A stretch of 64,000 nucleotides of DNA from contig BCLD01000002.1 in NCBI GenBank assembly GCA_001600875.1, positions 807,134-871,133 on the forward strand, written 5' to 3'. The translations under genes and the position numbers were made by a program. The notes beneath the pieces were generated by a model. That model did not search any database. It was given only the letters and a program-made list of their open reading frames with translations, and had not been told where the DNA came from. Numbering within the stretch: position 1 is the stretch's first letter; every line of letters starts with the position of its first letter. Below are positions 25,598 through 36,036 of this stretch, piece by piece. Origin of the DNA: Solicoccozyma terricola. Taxonomy: Eukaryota > Basidiomycota > Tremellomycetes > Filobasidiales > Piskurozymaceae.

Positions 25598-27394
25598 ATG
25601 GACTCGTTCCAAGCACTACGCAAGCACTCCTCCACACATGACATCTACAATCGACTCCATTCGATCGCTCGTGATATGCGATTCGTAGAGGAGATGAGAG
25701 AGTGGTTTGATTCAACATTGGAGGTCGTTCGTGAGTTCCCCCGTCCGACCGTGTTTCTTTTTTTCGGAGAGATGGTTCAAGGTGGTCTGACTTGTGATAC
25801 GGGGGTTCCGATAGCGAATAGGAGATGCGGACTGTTTTACTGCGATCCGTTGACTAGTTCGTCTGAATATGCATATTTTAAATCTACCGACGGGCATATG
25901 AATGTATGTGGTACCCCCGTTTACCATCTCAACCTATATGGACAGTTGCTAATTGGACGTACACCCCAAAAGCAATGGAATTTCTCACTACGACGCTCCA
26001 ACCTCTCCTTACTCGACTTTGCGATGAACAACCACGGCCTGATATTAGTCGATTCAACTAGGAGAGGTAAAGTGAGTCTCGACTGGAACAAACATCGGGG
26101 AAGAGAACAAGGGAGTTAATAATCCCAGCTTATTCCATCGCGTAGAGATTCCCTGATTCTTTGAGCAAGACAGTTCCAATATGGTATATAACCATTCTCA
26201 TCCAGCCCACTTTCTCTGATGAAGACTTTGTTACTGATTCCCTCTCGAACGGGGTTTCCGCTTAGGTGCTGTGTCATTAATAGAGCCATCTCACGTCTCA
26301 GGAAACAAGACACTCTCGAGTATCCAGGTAGCTTAGAAGAAGCTGAATGGGACAATAAATTGTATACACCACCCCACGTTGTCAGTCCTCAAGAGAAAGC
26401 CCGTATCGAAGAAAAATTAGACGGATGGGTTTCAGAGCTTATCGTCAGTGTTTTACAAAGCCGGGGGAGTTTCCCTTTCCGAGCCCCTCATTGCATTCCT
26501 CTCATATTCAGGCATCTTCCTTAACCCTCCCTAATCTCCTCAAACCTCTCCGACCTCTATTCATATCTCCAGCACTCACCCTTCCACCAACATTACCATC
26601 TCCAGAAACCACGCCATTCATCCCAATCGTCCTACTTACCGCATCTGTGTTCGTAGAGCAGGGAGATGGAAGACAGATGAAGGATGAATGGGGGGATTTT
26701 GAATATGTACAAGGGAGTGGGGATGATGATGAATTATGGGGGAGGGTGAGTTGAGATTTGGACCGCTTTTTGTTAACGAGAGTTGTGTAAAGGAGAAGAT
26801 GGTGTTGGATCGTTGTTGATTTGGAATTATTTTCAGGGTTTGACAGCTGAGATGTTTCATTCTAATCGAGAAGCGATTTTATCGTCGTCAAAGGAGGATC
26901 TTCCGGCTTTTATTGATACTATCGTCTCGAAGAATACATCTACACCTCCCGCCATCAATATCTCCTCTCCACTTTACCAACCCACTCAAATACCAGATAC
27001 ATCGCATATCTACCTCGCGTTAACCACTTCTCCAATGCCGGACGTGGGAAACAAAAAAGTCAAGGTAATCACGCTCGTCAACAGCCAGTCCATCGGCGCA
27101 CCAGCGCTCTCGGCAGCTCAAGAACTTCGTTTCATGATCCCGAACGGACGAAAAGCCCAGATAATGTTTGCAGACGAAATATTACCACGAGCTATCGCCT
27201 TCGAGCGGCTTGCTCGACGAGAGGGTGCGGTTGTGGTCGTACGAGACGAGGAAGGAAGGGATTTAAGTGTGGGATTGGCGATGGTTCTGTTGTGGGAAGC
27301 CTTGGATGATGATGGAAGGTTGAGGACAGGGGAGGTGCCAGTAGGTGGGTGTTGCAACGAGCCTGTGGTTGATGTTACTTGGGCTGATGAGTGA
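25598..27394 (+). CDS. Unrecognised protein; 5' exon structure unresolved
   Basis: I do not recognise this protein. The ATG at 25598 opens a helical segment (MDSFQALRKHSSTHDIYNRL...). The secure later part comprises 26266-26442 (INRAISRLRKQ..., ending IVS), 26513-26751 (ASSLTLPNLLKPLRPLF..., FIPIVLLTASVFVEQG), and a last exon of about 185 codons after 26837 with alternating beta/alpha character and the end VVDVTWADE. Between 25731 and 26265 two chains are possible. One uses a 213-nt intron and reads ANWTYTPKAMEFLTTTLQPL, but hits an in-frame TAG at 26059. The other stays open through 26071 with rarer codons and may continue via an exon near 26141-26181. A frameshift, a sequence error or a broken gene are all possible. 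Confidence 0.45.
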
Positions 27395-27564
27395 GGCCGA
27401 TCGTGTCAGCCACAAAAGAGGGCATTCGGACTCGCCTTCATTGGATTATCCAACGAAGACCTGGAGCAAACCCGTCTCAAACGACGCTGAAATGGGTCAA
27501 CTCATTCCTCATGTCTCCACCAAGGACAAAATAATCACAGGGGGCGCCGACCGGGTTCAGCAGT

Positions 27565-30500
27565 TTACCCCGATTCGCGTTCAAGCTCAAACGCCTTGGT
27601 TCCATATGCCATCACTTGAAAATCGGCGCATATCCCCGCCGAATACGTCGACAAGACAACGAGGTAGATCCCGGAAGATAGGTGGAGTCGACCAGTGGAA
27701 ACGCCGCACGGCTTCTCCGCGTACGGGCCCGTTGTGGCTACTTGATCTCCTAGGGCGCCTCCTGGACCGCGTTTGAAGACCGTCAGGTTCAGAGGTATTC
27801 GGGCGGGCTGGTCGAGCAGGAGACGGAGGCTGTGAGAACTTGGAGGTCAGCAACGGGAGATTATCACGACTGGCGACGAAGCGGCCATGGAACCCACATC
27901 ACTTCCGCCGGATCAGGTACGGTCAACTCCAATGTTGGATTCTGGGCATAATTTCCTTCTGTCGGCCGTCCCGCGGCACTGTCGTCTGACCTGAAGTGGT
28001 GACGATAAATTAGGCTCGAAATCCAATCTGTCAAGACACTCAGTCCATCTCACCAGGAGCCTTTGTACGACCGGCTGTACATTCCCGCGCCTTCCTGAGG
28101 AATTTCGGATAGACGTACAGGTAACGTGGACGCCGCATGCAGGGAGAAGTCGCCAAGTTGACCTGGAGTGAAGGTGGAGACAACGACTGTGAAGAGTCCA
28201 ACTAATCACAGGGATTGCAGGTCAAGGTCCGCATATATAGTCCACGGGTGATTGGGAGTACGGAAACCAACCTGGTATATTATCCGTTTGAGTCTGCGCA
28301 ACACCATGCGAGTATGCGCCAGAATCTGTCACGATATCCCCTTGCGATAGACTGACAACAGTTTCAGCGCCAGTCAAGCACTAAACAAGCTAGAAATGTG
28401 TCATGCTCACTCAATCACCCGCTGTCCTCGCGCTCTAACAAGCTTCACGTTGAAAGGTATTTCTCGAGGACCCGTCAAGGTCAATTGAATGGAAGACATC
28501 TGCTGTGTCATGCCATTAGGCAGAGGTCTGACATCGAGAGCGAATTGGGGGTTGTTCATGAAGCTAGGCCATTTGGTGCTACCTCCGGATGTCTTGCTAC
28601 GGAAGGAAGAATCGACCTGGAGATCGCGTAATGATAAGAAGTGGCCTTCCGAAGGGTGCTCAAATTACTCACGGAAACCTCGTACGTCAGATTCATCCGC
28701 GTCTGCTTCATACTGAACGACTCCTTACAGTATGCTGTCAATGTGAAACCTAGGGGCATACTGAGACCTTCTCTTGCTGGCGTGACGAGCACACTTGATC
28801 TTCCTCGACGGCATTGAAAGCGTTTCTGTGAAGCGATGCGGATCAGCCTAGGCATATAGGCATGACTTGGGCCTATTGACACTTACCAGAAGAAGAGATC
28901 CGTTCGTGTATTCGCCCTGTGAAGGAGTGCGAGTGAGCATGAGAAGCTTCCAGACCCCCGTCGTATCTCACCATTTCCACATCCTCGCCACTCATCCCGT
29001 TCACGACCGCTACGTCCTGCCCAACTTCCCTCAAATGCAGTGCAATCGACTCTGATGACTTGCCTCCCGTTTCCACTAGATGTCTAGATAGTTGTATCCA
29101 AATCTCGGTATCAACATTCCGGGTCTCAATTTCCAGGCGTATTGGTGCTGCGATAGCGGGTACAACGTCGGCTTGCACTTCTCTTGATGGTTTCCAGACA
29201 CTGTGATGGATTCGTTCCTCCATTAGCGAAGCGCGCCCACAGGCGGACCTTTCCAGGTCAGCAGCTCACCCATGTATCACCTCCTTGTACTTGAACATCT
29301 CGGGATCCCAACAAACATCCAGACTCTCAAATCGCTCACACGCTTCATCCCACGACATTTCGAAGACGGCTGATTCCCCTATCGAGCATCAGTCACAATC
29401 CGCGACGTTACACACAAACAGAACTCACATTTCACTTCGTCCTCTTCCAAAACCGTACTCATCTCCCCCATCCCAAAGCTTTCACTCGGCGGACCTCTTC
29501 CTTCCCTTCTCCACGGATTTATTATCCTTAGACCCCTTACTCTCCCATTCTCATCATCCCACATGTCCACAACTCCATAAGCATGTAGAGGAATCAAATC
29601 TCCGAGGCTTTCCTCTACTGTATAACCACCATCATCGGACCCTCCTTTCCCAGATCCCGATCCAGATCTGGAACGTCTCCGCCTTCTCGTACTCCCCACT
29701 CTACCTAACCTGCCTACTCTGCCTTTCCCAGTCCCCAAACAAACCAACGCCATGCCTTCCCTCCAAGCCTTCCATACCATGTCCCAGACCCCTTCCCGCC
29801 GAAACCCAGGAGCAACCAAAGAGATGTGTTCAGGTATCCATCCTGTTAGGATTTGCATATCTAATGACGGAGTTGAGCCCGAGTACGAGTATCCGGTTGG
29901 AGAGAGGAGAGATAGGTAAGCTTTTTCAAGGAGGGGGATGTATATATGTAGTGGGAGGGAGCAGGTGAAAGGAGTCGAAGAGAGAGTGTGGGAAGGAGTG
30001 GCGTGCATTGGGAGATCAGTCTTGGGTGATTTGGGAAGGGTAGAGTCTATGATGATCTGTTTATCGGACAACGTTGTGGGTGATTGTACGATTTTCGTGG
30101 ATCGTATATTGTTAGGAACTACACTCCTGTGAAGGCAGGGGTATAACTCACCGATCTCCAATCACCGTTCACGAACATCTTCACTCTATACCATTTCGTC
30201 TCGTCCCGCTCTCCTTCCATTTCGTCAACACCGCCATGTTTCCTAACTCCTTTCACCACAAGTTCTTTCATCAATTCCATTCCCACCATCTTCTTTTTCC
30301 TCACTTCCCCTGTCTCAGTTCCGAATCGGAGATTATGAGTAAGACAAACTGCTAGAGCAGCGATGAATGAACAATCCGCACTGATACCCTGTTCGATACG
30401 GAATTCCTCTTCATCGTCTTTCGTTCCTTGTATATCTGATGAAGACGCATCTCCTTTCTCAATGGACGACTTTTCGGAGGAGGTGGAAAAATTGACCCAT

Positions 30501-31149
30501 TCCGTTGCCCATTTCATCATCTCATCGCTCAGAGCAGGTCGCAACACTTCCACGTCATCGTTGTTAAGATCAATAACCCATGCTTCAGAGGATGGTAATG
30601 AGAGTGTATTTGTCCATAACGGCATTTCATGTGAATTTAGAGTAGAGGATTGACGGAGGATTGAGATTGAAATCGCTTGATCGTCTTTGTGCAATAACCC
30701 GGAGGACGAGGTATATGTTAGTGACATCAACGGGATTGACCAAAAAGAATCATGACTATGTCTCACTATCATTGTTCCTCCCAAGAACACTTCCATCTCC
30801 AGCTCTAACAGCAACATCTCCACCACCTCTCTCCACGACATTCCTCACTACTTCCGCTCGTTCAAGTACCTTTTTCCATTTCCCGACAACGACTGATCTA
30901 TGTTCCTTTGGTACGAGTCCGGATTGTAGCAACCTAGAGTACAGGGTAGCGGTGTGGATTAAAGCAGGTAGGATGATCAGTTGGTATCTGGAGAGGGAAG
31001 GTGTTGAAGTTGCTTCGAGCTGGGTGGCTTTAGCTGCTGCTTCCTGAGGGATTGCAAACTCGGTGAGAAGTTGGATCCTGTCGAGAGTATGATACATCAT
31101 GACTTACGTTCGCTTCCTTCAATCCCTGTAAGAAAGTACTATACACCAT
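27565..31149 (-). CDS. RIM13: Rim13/PalB calpain-like protease (pH-signalling)
   Basis: Thirteen exons (31108-31149, 30767-31043, 30152-30684, 29429-30056, 29270-29378, 28972-29200, 28887-28916, 28673-28825, 28411-28616, 28272-28351, 28054-28201, 27898-27990, 27565-27829) close in frame to 930 residues. Residues ~1-105 form a helical MIT-like domain (YSTFLQGLKEAN...EAAAKATQLE). The calpain core shows the catalytic Cys in EQGISADCSFIAAL, His in LIPLHAYGVVDM and Asn in LRIINPW. FEMSWDEACERFESLDVCW is the conserved post-core segment. Two C-terminal beta-rich PBH/C2L modules follow, each with a STFTPGQLGDFSL or STYSAGICADFQV signature. In fungi Rim13/PalB is recruited by ESCRT-III and clips the Rim101/PacC factor at alkaline pH. 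The long intron after VNGDWRS is needed to reach IIIDSTLPKSP. Confidence 0.92.
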
Positions 31150-31373
31150 TGTTGGTTTAATAGCCAGCCTGCATGGCGTGCGGGCCATCGAGGTAGCAGC
31201 AGGTGCGGTTGTTGACGATTTGGAAATAAATGACACGTGTAATCCCCCATTCCCTTATCAAAATGCTGAAACACGGGTAATCTACCTATCTATCTCCTCA
31301 TGCCCTAATCTAATCTCGATCATCGTCGAGATCGTCGATCGGTTGGGGACTGCCGTGAACATTCAGCCAAATC

Positions 31374-32296
31374 ATGAGTAGCAGTGAGTATCACCGTCCT
31401 CCTTCTCATCACATTCCAGCTACATCTATTGACATTCCCACACCCCGATGCTCATACAACCAGTCACACTCTCACCTCTACTCAAATCCTTGATCCGAAA
31501 CCAGCGTCCAAGCTCACAACCACCTTCAGAACACGATCTCACACAATCATTCGCTTGGTTGCATGATCAAACGAAAGAACTCGGAGTTGAAGAAGAGATC
31601 TATCTCTTGATTCTTGTACGTTTCCAGTTCTGCTTTCCTCTGACTACGTATCCCGGCTAAATTGTTCCCTGATACACATCTGTTCCCGGATCAGACCACT
31701 ATTCTAATCACATTAAACTACCCAACTTCCCTATCAACACTTTACAACTACGCAGGTGAACACCCATTGTCCGATGAGAAGAAAGACAGGATATTTGTAG
31801 CTGGTTTCATGAGAGAAGTGGGAATCAGATGTATATCCTTCGTTGGTGTTCCAAAGGTTAGTTTCGGTGCCCCCCCCCCCCCCCGCCTCTCCCCAAGTCT
31901 GGTTCTTGGGATCGCAGAGCTCTGATGTTACGACGGGATGAGTCAGGTAATCAACTCTCTGGCTGTCTTGGCCAAAGCCTTCGAAGAAGAAGGTGATGTG
32001 GTTGATGGATTATCAAAGGTTGCACGGCGGTATGAATTCATGGCTTCTTTCTATCATATGATCGTTGCACACTAACTTGGGGAAAATCCATTTCGATATA
32101 TATAGATCGATGAACGCTTCTAACATAGAGGACGTACAACGAAGGGGAAGAGAATTGTGGGATGATATTTATACAGTTCGTATTTACAACTTTTCATTCT
32201 TATGCTATACAAGGGGAACGGGTCGTCTCACCAATGTTGACACTGCTGCGTATACAACTAAACTCTGCCACTTCACTCTTCAAACCACAAACACAC

Positions 32297-32328
<32 letters not shown>

Positions 32329-32678
32329 CTCCCGCCGTCCGCATCCAATAGCCACACCATCAAACCCTCATCTCACTCCTCTCCACCTCCCACCCCGATC
32401 TCCCAGTCACAATTCTTCAATCCCACTACTCCTCACTACTGTCTTCTCCCCAACCGCCGCTTCCCACCGATCTCGATCAGGAAATGACCTCGGTGCTCGC
32501 TGTTGTAGCATTAAGAGCGATGGGTGGAGTTGAGAAACAAGTCGAGAGTCATGTTTATGGATTGAGAAAGGTCGAGGATCGGACTACGAGTTGGATTAGT
32601 GGTGAAGATGGAGTGAGGTGGTTGTTGGATACGGTAGATCGGTTGGTTGATGAGATGACGAGTTCAGGAAGGATGTAG
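31374..32678 (+). CDS. AhpD/carboxymuconolactone decarboxylase-like protein
   Basis: Six exons (31374-31383, 31464-31615, 31695-31856, 31947-32029, 32106-32175, 32352-32678) give 267 residues. The chain is all alpha-helical. FMREVGIRCISFVGVPKVINSLAVLAKAF and DVQRRGRELWDDIYT resemble the AhpD-like fold of fungal carboxymuconolactone-decarboxylase proteins, as does TSVLAVVALRAMGGVEKQVESHVYGLRK near the C-terminus. I see no CxxC pair, so peroxidase activity of the AhpD type is doubtful. Exon 1 is only 10 nt (ATG plus seven). The fifth intron (176 nt) contains a CA microsatellite. The gene is divergent from RIM13 across 224 bp. Confidence 0.75.
32291..32328 (+). repeat. (CA)n microsatellite in an intron
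   Basis: Thirty-eight nucleotides of CA with one G interruption inside the last intron of the AhpD-like gene, upstream of the TAG acceptor at 32350-32351. Confidence 0.9.
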
Positions 32679-32732
32679 AATTCCAATAGACATTATATGA
32701 GATTCGATTTAGATATACGCCGGTGAGATTTC

Positions 32733-35666
32733 TCAATGTCGCATCATCAATCCTCCCTTTAACGGTCTTATCATCAATTCTTCATACGGTTTATCCTCTT
32801 GAATAAACGGAGCAGATGTTCTTTCTTGCGCAACGTAATCTGATACCTGTCGTTCCATTGACCGACGTAATATTCCAGTCGTCGATTTATCTCTCGGATC
32901 AGCTTGCTTTGACTCCGTTCCCGGTGTAGGGCGAGATGGTCTGGCTGACTCGGCCTTTGATCTACTTTCGGTTTCCAACGAACGCTGAGACGTTCGACCT
33001 CTTGAATCCAGGTCTCCATTGCCCTCGTGTTGCATGTCTTCAAAGGATGAAGAACCGTTCTCATGTTCTTCCGCAACGTACGCTTCGAGAGTAGATGGAG
33101 AACCTGTCTCAATTGCTGAAGAACAGTAGGGTTCTAATGCTGCTAAAACAAAACTAGTCGCTCGTGGATCTGATAATGTGATTTTAACGCATGAAGAGCC
33201 TCGATATGGGAAAAAACGTGGAGTTGAATGAGAACGGAGGTTGGGTGGTGGACGAGGCGCCGAAACCTTTGACTGTGTGTCCTCTGGAGATTGAGACCGA
33301 CCTGATGTAACGCGCCTGGAGGTGTTGTACTCCGAGGTCGTGCGTAATGGTGTAGGTCTTTCAGGGTAGATGAGAGGTTTGAGTGATCCGTTTCGCTTGA
33401 GACCATCGTGGGCTGTGGTCGACGGTGTTCGTCTTCCCGATCCGCAATCGATCGTCAAGTAGAATCGTAGACAGTGTTGTTTCTTCCTTGGTACCGGCGG
33501 CGGGGCAGTAGGTTTTGCTCTGGGAGATCTGGAGAGGGGTGGACCAGATGTTGATCGCCGTCCAAAAATGCTGTCGAGGAAGGAACCTTGTTGAGTGTTT
33601 GATGGGCGAGTTGCTGCTATGAGGGGAGAGTCCTTGGGAAGGGAAATGACGCATTGAAGAATGATTTCGGATCGGGTCGATATTGGGAGATGATGGTATA
33701 GGATTCCCTGGAACGACTCGAAGATGTCAGTGACATGTTGTACCGGAGGGATGTCCACATGACTCACAGCTGACCGTAGCAGATACTTGAGATATGAAAC
33801 CACTTTTTTCGCCGGTAACCTCTCCGTATTCTTGAGCACGATAATTTTGCTATCTGATTCATCACCCGGGGGTTGTAGGTAAAGTGGAAGAGTATACTTG
33901 ACCTCTGCAGGGTAGAAGAACACGCTTTTGACTGTTGGAGGAATAGAAAGAAAAAAGAAGTCAGTCCGCTTTTAAGTCATTCCTTCATCAATCCACATAA
34001 TTACCCCTCAGCGCTATTCACTCACATATCTTTTTCCCCCCTGCCAACGCAAATTCCTCCACCGTCTTCTTCACATCTTTTCCAATTCTATAATTCTGGA
34101 AATTCTTCATTCTTTGGATTCCATCAATCACCAAAAAACCTTCCAACCCATTTCTCAATGTTCTCCAATCGTTTCCAAATTCCGTATTATCATCCTCATT
34201 AGGCATTGGATATAATTCATCCACTTGATTTAATCGATCCCGTACTAATCGAGCCATCACATCGAGATCTTTATGAGATGAACCGATGGGATATTTCAGT
34301 TGGATAAGGAGAGATAGTATAGTTAAACCTATACACCATATGTCCAATTCCGGACTGTAGAAGAGAGAACGGGGTGTTGCGTTGAGCAAGGGTTATTTCG
34401 ATTTCTCAAAGACACAATAAACAGGGAAGAAGAAAGGGGGGTCTCACCCATAATATCGTATCTCTCCAGGAGGATGATTAAGCGCATTGATGATCTCCGG
34501 ACTCTGCGCGGAAAAAAAGAAAAGAAAAAAGTAAAATATTACTCTCTTTTATGGTCAATGGAACGTACATCCGGCAAAAAATGGTCACTCACGTGGAATG
34601 CAGGACTACCACAACATGTTGTTAGTCGTGGTGAAGATGCGGAGAAATGAGTTGATAGTCCTAGATCTATTCGAAAGGGGGGAGGTGATCATCGTACGGT
34701 TGCATGGTTAACTTTCGATAACCTCAGGGCCAGCATTTTGGGGGGGGGGGGGGGGTGGGATTAACTTTACCTAGGAGAATGATATTACCGTCCCTGTAAG
34801 TTCCATAGGTTAAAAAAGTAAGCTATCACGTTTTTGAAAATCTTTCGGCCTATCCGACCATCCCCCAACTTACTTGCTACACAAAACATTTTCCGCTTTT
34901 AAATCCCGATGTACAACTTTCCCACCTTTATGCATTCCATCTCTAACCACACTAACCAATTGATCCATTACCCCTTTCACAAATGTTCTCGTAATTGGTA
35001 ACTCGACCTCATTTAATGGAACAAGATCCGAAGAAAATGTTTCAATCAAGTAGAAATGAGAAGGTGTTTTTAACCATCCTTCGACACCGACTAGGTTGGG
35101 ATGTGCGGGGATTACACGTAGGAGTTCAGGTTCACGGAGGAGACGATTGGCGATTAGAGGGTGATGGGGGTATAGTGGAGTGAGTTTGAGTGCGTACTGG
35201 GTGGGGGGTAGGGGTAAGGGCCCGGGGGGAGGGGGGGGGGGTGTTGAGGCGGACGTGGTTAGCATCAGCGTCAACAAACAAAGGAATAGACGTCCCAATG
35301 GAGGCCAGCGTGATCTCCATATCTCACATATTTATCATCCGCATCATGAACTTTATAAACTGTTGAGAATTTCCCTCTTCCGAGTATACCTTCTGGTCCT
35401 GGTATGAATGTATAATCTGCTATTCCCCATTCGAGTAATTCATCCGCCGCTTGTACTTGCCAAATTGGTTCGATCTGAGAGAGAGAGAGAGAGAGAGAGA
35501 AAGATAGGTTACCCATCAACTACCACTCCCAAACCCAACCCCCAAACGAACAACTCACCCGGCTCCTCAACCCAAACGCAGAACTTGGCCCCGCTTGATG
35601 TCCATTCTCTTGTGCGACATATCTACCACCAGCGCCATATGATTCCACGATTTCAGGCGACGGCAT
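32733..35666 (-). CDS. Atypical serine/threonine protein kinase with long C-terminal region
   Basis: Nine exons (35559-35666, 35328-35474, 34874-35196, 34771-34793, 34593-34666, 34448-34503, 34026-34354, 33768-33931, 32733-33707) close to 732 residues. Kinase landmarks in order: Gly-loop ILGRGKFSTVYKV, Lys in YALKLTP, catalytic loop VVHRDLKAENVL, LLDLGLS in place of DFG, SPEIIN in place of APE, then ELDIWCIGLTILSLL. The domain ends near residue 390. A second folded part (VFFYPAEVKYTLPLYL...) follows, then a Ser/Pro/Arg-rich disordered tail with PPPVPRKK. All key catalytic residues (K, HRD Asp, DLG Asp) are present, so it should be active. I cannot assign a named subfamily. One exon is 23 nt. 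The intron at 33708-33767 is 60 nt with no stop, so its retention would keep the frame. Confidence 0.82.
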
Positions 35667-36036
35667 TGGTTAGTTTGAGCTAGTGGATGGGGTGTATGTG
35701 GATGATGAGACGCTGCATTGTGAGGGATGTTGGATGGTGTGGGTATCAAGATGGGTAGATGGTGGCCGGAATGACTGATTGACCCACGTCCGTTGCTGAT
35801 TGGAGTGGCGGTTCCGACGAGATAAGGTGATAACGCCACGCGACGCGAAGGGGGAAGGACAGGGCACACCGCGGATTTGGGGGAGGGGAGGAGAGGTGAG
35901 GGAGGGAAGGGAGGGAAGGTGAGGGAGGGAAGGGAGGGAGGAGATCGATGGAGGGGCTCGATGGATCGATGGAGCTCGGGGGGGACGCGAATCAATGCTA
36001 TCGTCATTACACATATATACAATGTCCCTATCCTAC
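35667..36036. other. Spacer upstream of kinase gene
   Basis: About 370 bp between the kinase start and the MPE1 stop. It contains a purine-rich GGGA/GAGGGA stretch (about 35880-35945) and no coding exon. Confidence 0.5.

Noticed and set aside
25598..26119. DNA polymerase X-like reading of the unknown gene (WNFSLRR...NNHGLIL)
   Set aside because: Superficial likeness to a pol X palm segment only; the GDVD-type metal motif and helix-hairpin-helix are absent.
30119..30161. 25-nt or 33-nt intron in RIM13 just after VNGDWRS
   Set aside because: Neither size keeps frame with the next exon; a 95-nt intron ending at the CAG before ATCATCATAG gives the conserved IIIDSTLP in phase.
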